Source: Mitsuaria sp. PDC51 (GTDB lineage: Bacteria > Pseudomonadota > Gammaproteobacteria > Burkholderiales > Burkholderiaceae_C). Taken from it: DNA of 64,000 nucleotides. Made by a program: the position numbers and the translations under genes. The notes under the pieces were generated by a model, which had not been told where the DNA came from, did no database searches, and worked only from the letters and a program-made list of their open reading frames with translations. Position 1 is the first letter of the stretch. Each line of letters starts with the position of its first letter. This document shows positions 57,014-64,000 of this stretch, piece after piece. The DNA is taken from assembly GCF_900113225.1 (NCBI RefSeq), contig NZ_FOZE01000001.1:1612001-1676000 (forward strand), in the 5' to 3' direction.

Positions 57014-57570
57014 TCGGCGGAATTGGCCGGCCCGGTCCGCGCGGCGGCCTGCGCCGCGCGCCATTCCGCCGCCGTCATGCCGTAGACCGCGACGTCGTTG
57101 TCGTACCAGCGCTCCACGCCGCGATAGCGCATGCCGAGCTTGGTCATCACATGCGAGGACGCCTCGTTGGCCGGGTCGCAGACGGCCACCAGCTGCGGCG
57201 CGCGCAGGTCGTCGAAGGCGAAGGCGGCCATGCGGCGCGCGGCCTCCGAGCCGTAGCCGCGGTTCCAGCGGTCGCGGCGCAGGCGCCAGCCGATCTCGTG
57301 CGGATTGGCCGCGTCGCGGCCCAGGTGCTGGATGCAGCCGGCACCGATGATCTCGCCGGTCTCGATCTCGAAGAAGGTCCACCAGCTGTAGCCCCATTCG
57401 GCCCAGCGCGCCTTGACGCGGTCGATCATCGCCTGCGTGTCCTCGAGCGTGTCGGGCTTGCCCGTGATGTAGCGCATCACGTCCAGGTCGCGATTCATCT
57501 CGAACAGGCCGTGCAGATGCGCATCGGTCATGGGCTCCAGGCGGAGCCGGGCGGTGGTCAGTGAGGTCAT
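56992..57570 (-). CDS. GNAT family N-acetyltransferase (RimJ/RimL-like)
   Basis: The 192-residue protein is an acetyltransferase of the RimJ/RimL group. It opens with the typical TTARLRLEPMTDAHL, has EIGWRLRRDRWNRGYGSEAAR, the acetyl-CoA-binding loop (RxxGxGSEA), and then DPANEASSHVMTKLGMRYRG. The substrate may be an N-terminal amine of a protein or a small amine. It is monocistronic, with a 3' overlap with marC and the next gene 46 bp upstream on the map end. Confidence 0.9.
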   Translation of the reverse strand: MTSLTTARLRLEPMTDAHLHGLFEMNRDLDVMRYITGKPDTLEDTQAMIDRVKARWAEWGYSWWTFFEIETGEIIGAGCIQHLGRDAANPHEIGWRLRRDRWNRGYGSEAARRMAAFAFDDLRAPQLVAVCDPANEASSHVMTKLGMRYRGVERWYDNDVAVYGMTAAEWRAAQAAARTGPANSADQSPPTK

Positions 57571-57616
57571 CGGGCGACTGTACGGCGGTTCAGCGGTTCA
57601 GCGGGCATGACGCCGG

Positions 57617-59761
57617 TCATCCGTCGGCCTCGGCGGCCTCGGCGGCCAGCTCCTCGGCCGTGCGCCGCAGCGCCGAGAGGTCGAGCTCCTCCGGCGGCAA
57701 CGCGCCGTTGAGCCAGCGGATGCGGCAGCGGCCGGCGCGCTTGGACTCGAACATCGTCTGGTCGGCGCGGCTCATCAGCACCTCGGGGTCGACGCCGTCC
57801 AGCGGGTAGTGCGCCACGCCGAAGCTGCTGCCGACCTGCACCGTCACGCCGCTGGACAGCCGCACCGGGGCGAGGATCTCGCTCAGCAGCCGCTCGCAGG
57901 CCGGCCGGCTGTCGGCCACCGCGGGCAGCGGGGTCAGCAGCACGACGAACTCGTCGCCACCCAGCCGCGCGGCCGTGTCCGAGCCCCGGATGCCGCTGGA
58001 CAGCCGCTGCGCGACGACCTTGAGCACCTCGTCACCGGCGTCGTGGCCGTGGGCGTCGTTGATGGCCTTGAAGCCGTCCAGGTCCAGGTAGGCGACCGCC
58101 ATCTTCTGCGACTGCCGCTGCGCCACGGCCATCGCCTGGCGCAGCCGGTCGGCCAGCAGCACCCGGTTGGGCAGGCCGGTGAGCGCGTCATGGAAGGCGG
58201 CCCGCTCCACGCGCGCCTCGTGCGCCTTGCTCTGCGTGATGTCGGCCATCATCCAGAGCGTCGTGTCCACGTCGCGCTCGCCCGGCAGCGCCACGCCGTT
58301 GAGGTCGATCCAGACCAGGCTGCCGTCCTTGCGCCGCATCTGCAGCTGGCTGCGGTAGTGGCCGCCGCGGCTCAGCACCGGATAGGCATTGCGGCCCAGC
58401 GCGGCGAAGGTGTCCTCGTCGACATAGAGCTCGCGCACCGGCAGCCCGAGCATCTCGTCGGTGCCGTAGCCGAAGAGCTGTTCCAGCGCGCGGTTCTTCC
58501 AGACGATGCGCCGGCCGCGCAGCTTGGCGATGGCGATCACGTCGGCGTCCAGCATCGCCTGCTGGTCCAGCGTCAGGCGGCGCAGGTCCTCGGTCATCGC
58601 GTCGGCCAGCGCCTGCGCCCGCGCCCGGCCGGCCGCGAGCAGGTAGGTGGTTGCCGCCAGCAGCGCCGTCAGCAGCAGGCCGATCAGGCCCGGCCCCCAG
58701 CCCGCCGCGTCGATCACCGCGCGCTCGTAGGCGGTCGTCAGCGCGGCCTCGAGCCGGAACGCCCGCCCGGCGATCTCCACCCGACGCTCGGCCGCCACCA
58801 CGCGGAGGTCGAAGGCGGGCTGCGCGCTCGGCGCGGCATCGAGTGGCTGGATGCCGGTGCTGGAGTCGAGCAGCAGGTCCTCGGTCGCGGTGTGGTCGTC
58901 GACCAGCAGGCGGAAATCCATCGGCGCCGCCGCCAGGCCTTCCTTGAGCCCGTGCAGGATCTCCTGCGCCACCAGCGGCGCGTAGAGCAGGCCCAGCAGC
59001 GCCTGGCGCCGCTGGGCGGCGTCGATCGGGTCGGCGCCGTCGCGGAACACCGGCACCAGCAGCAGCATGCCGGGGCCGTGCGCATGGTCCTGCACCAGCG
59101 GCACCGGCGCCGACAGCGTGGCCTCGCCGGTGGCGATGGCGCGCTCGATCGCGCGCCGCCGGATCGCCTCCGAGCCCAGGTCGAAGCCCCAGGCCGCGTA
59201 GTTCTGCGACAGCGGCTCGATGTGCGCGACGACGAACAGGTCGGGCGCGTCGCCCCGGCTGCGTACCGAGAACTGCGGCGCGCCGTTGGCGCGCTCGGCG
59301 GCGATGAAGGCGGGCAGGTCGGCGCGCTTGACCCGCGGCACGAAACCGAAGCCGCGCACGCCGGGGAATTCGCGCGTCAGGTCGCGCGACTGGACGTAAG
59401 CGCGGAAGGATTGCCGGTCAACGCGCCCGCCCAGCGCGGCCAGCGCGCCGCGCGCGCCCTTGAGGCCGTACACCGGCTGGACGAAGCGCTGGACGATGTC
59501 GCGCTCCAGCCGCTCCATCTGGGCGTCGAGCAGGCGATGGGCCTCGGCCACGACGCGGTTGCGGTTCCAGAGCATCGCGCTGAGCGTCAGCGCCAGGCCG
59601 GCCAGCAGCACCAGCAGCGCGCCGACGACGGCGGGCATCGGCAGGTCGCCGGCCCCGGAGGATGGTGCGGGCGTGGGCGCTGGGGCCGGGAGCGGGGACG
59701 CGAGGTCGTGCGCTGGAGCGTCGTGCACGGGCGGGGCGGCGGGGCCGCTGGGCGTGGACAC
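57617..59761 (-). CDS. CHASE-PAS-GGDEF diguanylate cyclase
   Basis: The protein is about 714 residues from a GTG at 59761. It has a first membrane helix (about residues 43-64), a periplasmic CHASE-like sensor (about 100-310, with FPGVRGFGFVPRV typical of that domain) and a second helix (about 345-368). A PAS domain (about 400-510, with VWKNRALEQLFGYGTDEMLG) and a GGDEF domain (about 520-680, RLGGDEFVVLL near 600) follow. The motif is intact, so it should make cyclic di-GMP in response to an extracellular signal. The start is uncertain; no clear ribosome site is seen, and an internal ATG near residue 42 is possible. Confidence 0.9.
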   Translation of the reverse strand: MSTPSGPAAPPVHDAPAHDLASPLPAPAPTPAPSSGAGDLPMPAVVGALLVLLAGLALTLSAMLWNRNRVVAEAHRLLDAQMERLERDIVQRFVQPVYGLKGARGALAALGGRVDRQSFRAYVQSRDLTREFPGVRGFGFVPRVKRADLPAFIAAERANGAPQFSVRSRGDAPDLFVVAHIEPLSQNYAAWGFDLGSEAIRRRAIERAIATGEATLSAPVPLVQDHAHGPGMLLLVPVFRDGADPIDAAQRRQALLGLLYAPLVAQEILHGLKEGLAAAPMDFRLLVDDHTATEDLLLDSSTGIQPLDAAPSAQPAFDLRVVAAERRVEIAGRAFRLEAALTTAYERAVIDAAGWGPGLIGLLLTALLAATTYLLAAGRARAQALADAMTEDLRRLTLDQQAMLDADVIAIAKLRGRRIVWKNRALEQLFGYGTDEMLGLPVRELYVDEDTFAALGRNAYPVLSRGGHYRSQLQMRRKDGSLVWIDLNGVALPGERDVDTTLWMMADITQSKAHEARVERAAFHDALTGLPNRVLLADRLRQAMAVAQRQSQKMAVAYLDLDGFKAINDAHGHDAGDEVLKVVAQRLSSGIRGSDTAARLGGDEFVVLLTPLPAVADSRPACERLLSEILAPVRLSSGVTVQVGSSFGVAHYPLDGVDPEVLMSRADQTMFESKRAGRCRIRWLNGALPPEELDLSALRRTAEELAAEAAEADG

Positions 59762-59941
59762 AGCCGGGTACTTTAGAGCAGCCGCCGCGCGGCGGCATGG
59801 CGTCCCTGCGGCGCGTCCGGATTCGTTACATCTGCCGCGACGCGTCGCCGCGCAAGCGCCTATCCTCCCTCGCTCAAGGGGGCGGCGCGCGGCTTGCTCC
59901 TGTGCTGCAATCAATCCTCATCTCCGGCGAAGGCGGGCAGC

Positions 59942-60559
59942 ATGGCTCAAGACTCGGACAGGGGCCCCGGGGCCTGGTGGGCATTCCTGAGGCGGCGCTG
60001 GGTGGCGCGCCGCGACCCGCCCGCGCGGGTGGCCGCGGCGGACGAGGCGCAGTTGATGGACGGCCTCAAACGCGAGGCCGCCCGGGCGCAGCGCCACCGC
60101 CACGACGGCGTGCTGATGCTGCTGGAACTCGATCCCTGGACCCGCCTGCAGCAGCAGCACGGCCAGGAATGCCTGCAGGCGCTGGACGAGCGCCTGGACC
60201 AGCTGATGCGGCAGCAATTGCGCGGCGGCGACTGGCTGCTGCCGCTGCCGCGCGGCGTCTGGGCCGCCTACCTGCCGTGCACCGATCCGCTGGGCGCGCT
60301 GGACGCGGCCGACCGGCTGCGGGCCCGCGTCGCGACGCTGGACTACCGCTGGCAGGGCCAGTCGCTGCCTTTGAGCGCGAGCCTGGGCCTGGCCCATTGG
60401 CAGGACTGGCGGCGCGAGCCGCAGCAGGGCGCCGACCAGCTGCTGCAGCAGGCGCGTCAGGCTCTGGCGATGGCGCGCGGCGCCGGCTGCAACTGCGTGC
60501 GCGCCTACGCGGCGATGCCCTCCGGCCGCAACCGCTACAGCGGAACGCGCCCGGCCTGA
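59942..60559 (+). CDS. protein with a degenerate GGDEF-like domain
   Basis: The 205-residue protein has no membrane segment. After a basic N-terminus its layout follows a GGDEF domain: LLELDPWTRLQQQHGQECLQ corresponds to the usual DxFKxINDxxGH helix. GGDWLLPLPRGVWAAYLP sits where RLGGDEFAVLLP is expected, and LSASLGLAHW resembles the later SxGxA strand. The catalytic GG(D/E)EF itself and the metal-binding aspartate are lost, so it cannot be a normal cyclase. It may bind a nucleotide or act as a partner. It is divergent from the CHASE-PAS-GGDEF gene, 180 bp away. Confidence 0.65.
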   Translation: MAQDSDRGPGAWWAFLRRRWVARRDPPARVAAADEAQLMDGLKREAARAQRHRHDGVLMLLELDPWTRLQQQHGQECLQALDERLDQLMRQQLRGGDWLLPLPRGVWAAYLPCTDPLGALDAADRLRARVATLDYRWQGQSLPLSASLGLAHWQDWRREPQQGADQLLQQARQALAMARGAGCNCVRAYAAMPSGRNRYSGTRPA

Positions 60560-60573
60560 GGCCGTCGTCCCTT

Positions 60574-60596
60574 GGCCATCGGCCATCGGCCATCGG
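60574..60596. repeat. short tandem repeat of GGCCATC
   Basis: Three 7-bp units stand in the 60-bp gap between two convergent genes. The meaning is unknown; such a repeat could change by slippage. No terminator is seen beside it. Confidence 0.6.
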
Positions 60597-60619
60597 TCCT
60601 CGGCCCGCGGTCGGTGGCG

Positions 60620-61762
60620 CTACAGCGGCACCCGGCCGGCGTAGCCGGTCATCTCCAGGTAGCCCCAGCCGAGTCCGCGGCCGGCCTCGTCGCTCACGCG
60701 CGCCACGCCCTCCCAGTACGGGAAGCCGGTGCTGAGCCGGGTGTCGATCTCCTGGGCCGCGTAGGCCGCCTCGACGAGCAGCACGCCGCGCGGCGTATGG
60801 ATGCGCCAGCGCACCGGGTAGGTGGCCCGGCTCACCGGGCTCTTCCAGAAGGCCAGCGGCTCGAAGCGCAGCTGCTGCTCGAAGTCGACTGGCGCGCCGC
60901 CGTGCGCGGCACGCCAACTGCCGCCGGTCCAGATCACCGCGCCGTCGTGCGCGCGCATCTGGAACAGCGTCAGCGACGAGCCGTCGTCCAGGTTCAGACC
61001 AAGCCAGTCCCAGCCGACCGCCCGGTCCGGCGCGGCGTCGGCGCCGCGACCGAGGTACTGGTTGCTCCACTCGTGATCCAGCCAGGCGCTGGCCCGCACC
61101 GTGCGCGTGCCGCCGTCGCGCAGCGCGAGCCGGCCGCTGCCGGCCAGCTGCGGCTCGCTGACGTAGCGGCTGGCCTGCTGCGCGCCCGGGCCCTTGCGCG
61201 ACCAGCCCGCGCGGCCCTGCAGCAGCGGCGCCTGGGGCGCGTCCAGCGTCAGCGCGAGCGCGAAGCCCGCGTGCTCGCTGGGCATCGACAGCACATAACG
61301 GCTGCGGCCGCCGGGGCCGTCGCTGCGCCGCAGCTGCCAGGCGCCCAGGCGCACGCGGGTGTCGTCGGTGTCGGCGCGCGCGTTGGCGAAGCCGTGGCGC
61401 AGCACCTGCTGGTCGTGCAGCAGCCGCTGGCGGCCGAGGTCCGAGATCGCCGCGTGGCCCAGCATCACCTGGTCCGGCGCGAAGGCCGACGACAGCGGAC
61501 GCTGGAGCGCATGGCGGACGCGGAAGAAGGTGAGCTGGAAGCCGAAGTCCGGCCGCGTCGTCTCGCCAGCGCGCCCGTCGACCCGCAGCACGCCGGTGAC
61601 GTACCACCACTCGATGCGGGTCTCGGGGTGCGCGCCGTGGTCGCGGGGAAAGCGCAGTGGCGCGTCGGACAGCGTCTCGTCGGTCGGCGTGGCCTGCGCG
61701 CGGGCCAGCCCCATGGCGCCGAGGCCGCCGAGGGCGCCCAGCAGCGGTCGTCGTCCGATCAT
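60620..61762 (-). CDS. exported lipocalin-like protein (AttH/CrtC family)
   Basis: The 380-residue protein begins with a twin-arginine-like signal (GRRPLLGALGGLGAM). It has the conserved start of the AttH/CrtC (carotenoid hydratase-like, PF07143) family, HPETRIEWWYVTGVLR. Other family blocks are GFQLTFFRVR and SAWLDHEWSNQYLG, with W-D-W-L-G-LNLDDG later. Members are periplasmic with two lipocalin-like barrels. Its ATG overlaps the permease stop by one base (TGATG), so it is in the same operon. In other genomes this family accompanies FtsX-type ABC permeases and is thought to help transport lipophilic molecules. No carotenoid genes are nearby, so a hydratase role is unlikely. Confidence 0.88.
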   Translation of the reverse strand: MIGRRPLLGALGGLGAMGLARAQATPTDETLSDAPLRFPRDHGAHPETRIEWWYVTGVLRVDGRAGETTRPDFGFQLTFFRVRHALQRPLSSAFAPDQVMLGHAAISDLGRQRLLHDQQVLRHGFANARADTDDTRVRLGAWQLRRSDGPGGRSRYVLSMPSEHAGFALALTLDAPQAPLLQGRAGWSRKGPGAQQASRYVSEPQLAGSGRLALRDGGTRTVRASAWLDHEWSNQYLGRGADAAPDRAVGWDWLGLNLDDGSSLTLFQMRAHDGAVIWTGGSWRAAHGGAPVDFEQQLRFEPLAFWKSPVSRATYPVRWRIHTPRGVLLVEAAYAAQEIDTRLSTGFPYWEGVARVSDEAGRGLGWGYLEMTGYAGRVPL

Positions 61763-64000
61763 CACCAGTCCTCCCGCACCGCGCGCAGCGCCTCGCCCCG
61801 ACCGGCGCGCAGCGCGCGGGCGCTGGCCCAGGCGGCGGTCACGCCGGTGGCGACCAGGCTGGCCGCGAGCAGCGCCGCGACCCGGCCCGCCGGCACCGAC
61901 CAGTCCATGCTCCAGTGGAAACTCTGCGGATTGAGCCGGAACACCAGCACCGCGCTGATCGCCAGGCCGACGATCAGTCCCATCAGCGCGCCGGCCACCG
62001 CCTGCAGCAGGCTCTCGGCCAGCACCAGTCGGCGCAGCATCGCGCGCGTCAATCCCAGGTGCAGCAGCAGGCCGAATTCCCGCCGGCGCGCCAGCAACTG
62101 CGCCGACAGGCTGGCCGCGACGCCGAACAACCCCAGCCCCAGGCCCACCGCCTGCAGCCAGTAGGTGATGGCGAAGCTGCGGTCGAAGATCGCCAGCGAG
62201 AAGCGGCGGAGCTCGCCCGCGGAGGCGATCTCCAGCGAGTCCGGCGCCCCCGAGGCCTCGCGCAGCGCCTGCTGCGCCGCCACCGGATCGGCGCCGGGCC
62301 GCAGCCACAGCGCCAGCTCGGTGATCGCCGCGTCGCCGCTGAGCCGTTCCCAGTCGCGCCGCTCCATCAGCACCGCCCCGGTCTGGCGGCTGTAGTCGCG
62401 CCAGATCGCCTTCACCGCGACCGGCAACTGGCGGCCCTCCAGCCGCAGCGTGAAGCGGTCGCCGGGCGCCAGGCGCAGCTCGTCGCGCATCGCCTCGTTG
62501 ATGTAGACCGGCTGCACGCCGTCCGGCAGCGCGACCGCCTCGCCCTGCAGCGGCAGGCGGTGGTCCAGCGGTCGTGCCAGCAGCGTCGTGCTGCCCGTCA
62601 TGCCGCGCACGGTGAAGCCGATGTCGCGGGTGCGCTGTGCCGCCACGCGGTCGATGCCGGGCAGCCGGGCGGCCGAGGCGGCCAGCCCCGGCGGCATCGG
62701 TTGGCCCTGCTGGGCGCTGTCGCGAGCAGTCTGGCGCAGGTAGAGATCGGCCGGCAGCATGTCGCTCAGCCATTGGTCCAGGGACTGGCGGAAGCTCGCG
62801 ACCATCACCAGCATCGCCACCGCGAGCGCCAGCGCGACCAGCACGCCGGCGATCAGCCGGCCGGCCTCGCCCGCCTGGTCGCGGGCGCGTTCCACCGCCA
62901 GCAGCGGCAGCGCGCGTCGCGCCGCCCAGCCACGCAGCAGGCTGGTGATCGCGCGCAGCACGAAGGGCACGCTGCCCAGCGCGCCCAGCAGCAGCGCCAC
63001 CATCGCGGCGTAGGCGCCCAGCGGCAGCCCGAGCACCGGCCGCAGCGCCGCCAGCGGCAGCGCGGCCAGCAGCAGCGCCGGACCGATCCACCACCAGCGG
63101 CCCGTGTCGCCGCCGCTGCCCAGGCCCTTGAGCACCTGGGCGACGGGCAGCCGGCGCAGCCGCGCCAGTGGCAGCGCCGCCGCGCCCAGGCTGACCAGCG
63201 GCCCGAGCGCGAGCAGGCCCACGATCGACGCCGTCGAGAGCCGCAGCGCGGGCCGGCCGCCGCTGAGGCCGGTCAAGCCGCTGCCCAGGTCCCCGCCGAG
63301 CGCCTGCAGCCCGAGTTCCGCCAGCCCGATCGCCAGGCCCAGGCCCAGCACCGCGCCGGCCAGGCCCAGCGCCAGCGCCTCGGACACCAGCAGCGCCAGG
63401 CGCTGCCTTGCGCTCATGCCCAGCACGCCGAGCAGCGCCAGTTGCGGCAAGCGCTGCGCCACCGACAGGCTGTGCACCGCGAAGACCATGAAGGCGCCGA
63501 CGAACAGCGCCATCAGCGACAGCACGCCCAGGTTGAGCCGGTAGGCGCGCGTCAGGCGGCGGGCGTCGTCGGCCTGCTGGCGGGCCTGGTCGTCGGGCGC
63601 ATGCGCCGACACGCCGGGCGGCCAGGCCGCCGGCACCGCGTGGCCGGTGGCCATGCGCAGCAGGATGGCGTCGAGCTGGCCCGGGCGATGCAGCAGCTGC
63701 TGGGCCCAGGCGATGTCCATGATCACCAGCGCCTGCTGGCGATCCGGCACCCGGCCGACGACCGGCAGCGGCGCGGGCTCGCCGGGCAGGTCCACGCGCA
63801 GCGCGGCGGGGGCGTCCAGGCCGAGCCGCGTCCAGGCGGCGTCGCTGACCAGCAGCGCGGGCTCGCGCAGCGCGCGGCCGAGGTCCGCGCCGTCCATCCG
63901 CGGCAGCCACTGCGGATGGAAGGCGCCGATCTGGAACAGGTCCAGGCCGATGAGCCGCACCCGCTGCCATTGGCCGTCGCGCCCCTGCAGCCGGATGCTC
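61762..64000 (-). CDS. FtsX-family ABC transporter permease (partial, 5' end outside window)
   Basis: At least 746 codons are visible and the frame remains open to the window end. The layout is that of the large FtsX/MacB-type permeases with eight or more membrane helices. There is a helix near the visible start of the central part (LNLGVLSLMALFVGAFMVFAV), helices in the middle (LIAGVLVALALAVAMLVMVA), a periplasmic domain after it, and three helices at the C-terminus (YWLQAVGLGLGLFGVAASLSA and on). The tail ends WASARALRAGRGEALRAVREDW. It is the permease of an AttF/AttG- or LolE-type exporter. The ATPase should lie upstream, beyond the window. It forms an operon with the AttH-like gene. Confidence 0.9.
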   Translation of the reverse strand, partial: SIRLQGRDGQWQRVRLIGLDLFQIGAFHPQWLPRMDGADLGRALREPALLVSDAAWTRLGLDAPAALRVDLPGEPAPLPVVGRVPDRQQALVIMDIAWAQQLLHRPGQLDAILLRMATGHAVPAAWPPGVSAHAPDDQARQQADDARRLTRAYRLNLGVLSLMALFVGAFMVFAVHSLSVAQRLPQLALLGVLGMSARQRLALLVSEALALGLAGAVLGLGLAIGLAELGLQALGGDLGSGLTGLSGGRPALRLSTASIVGLLALGPLVSLGAAALPLARLRRLPVAQVLKGLGSGGDTGRWWWIGPALLLAALPLAALRPVLGLPLGAYAAMVALLLGALGSVPFVLRAITSLLRGWAARRALPLLAVERARDQAGEAGRLIAGVLVALALAVAMLVMVASFRQSLDQWLSDMLPADLYLRQTARDSAQQGQPMPPGLAASAARLPGIDRVAAQRTRDIGFTVRGMTGSTTLLARPLDHRLPLQGEAVALPDGVQPVYINEAMRDELRLAPGDRFTLRLEGRQLPVAVKAIWRDYSRQTGAVLMERRDWERLSGDAAITELALWLRPGADPVAAQQALREASGAPDSLEIASAGELRRFSLAIFDRSFAITYWLQAVGLGLGLFGVAASLSAQLLARRREFGLLLHLGLTRAMLRRLVLAESLLQAVAGALMGLIVGLAISAVLVFRLNPQSFHWSMDWSVPAGRVAALLAASLVATGVTAAWASARALRAGRGEALRAVREDW

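Noticed and set aside
60620-61762. Carotenoid hydratase CrtC
   Set aside because: Family similarity exists, but the operon with a FtsX permease and lack of carotenoid genes favour an AttH-like transport role.

Overview
The window is very GC-rich, with strongly G/C-biased third codon positions, and looks like chromosomal DNA of a betaproteobacterium of the order Burkholderiales. The gene set (PEP-CTERM prsK/prsR/prsT, a gcvT-gcvH-gcvP operon behind a tandem glycine riboswitch with sdaA alongside, a CysB-type regulator, a FimV-like protein, several c-di-GMP proteins) best fits the Roseateles/Mitsuaria/Rubrivivax/Leptothrix group. The genus is an inference; there is no rRNA gene here. No CRISPR array, plasmid origin or insertion sequence was seen.

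Layout. 1-1026: the tail of a diguanylate cyclase and a metallophosphoesterase. 1276-12430: an accessory island. It holds an orphan type VI secretion cassette (vgrG, a helical-repeat protein, a PAAR-like/Rhs polymorphic toxin, a likely immunity gene and a second small gene), then AT-richer unknown genes and gene remnants, and it ends at tRNA-Arg(UCU). 12603-16410: an OPT-family transporter and a GGDEF-EAL protein. 16498-16740: tRNA-Pro(UGG) with a 97-bp tandem duplication that leaves truncated tRNA copies. 16753-28038: housekeeping genes (phosphotransferase, Crp/Fnr regulator, FimV-like protein, methionine-type aminotransferase, cysB-type regulator with sirohydrochlorin chelatase, lptG/lptF, pepA, holC).

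28381-40218: a LivK-type binding protein, then a PEP-CTERM regulatory cluster: sugar transferase, histidine kinase PrsK, sigma-54 regulator PrsR, TPR lipoprotein PrsT, a FeeM-like N-acyltransferase fused to a PilZ domain, and a trypsin-like protease. No exosortase lies in the window. 40239-42284: a lone accessory gene whose product joins a GHKL ATPase domain to a PD-(D/E)XK nuclease-like domain, a plausible antiphage protein. 42409-50748: an MFS exporter, a 65-residue membrane protein, sdaA, and the glycine cleavage operon. Together the last two break down serine and glycine under riboswitch control.

50808-64000: a two-component pair, a Do-like periplasmic protease, xerD, an Lrp-type regulator, a MarC protein, a GNAT enzyme, a CHASE-PAS-GGDEF cyclase, a protein with a decayed GGDEF-like domain, and an operon of a FtsX-type permease with a lipocalin-like (AttH/CrtC) protein, cut by the window end. 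The strongest candidates for something new are the Rhs C-terminal toxin with its immunity gene, the GHKL-nuclease fusion, the FeeM-PilZ fusion in the PEP-CTERM cluster, and the tRNA-Pro tandem duplication.
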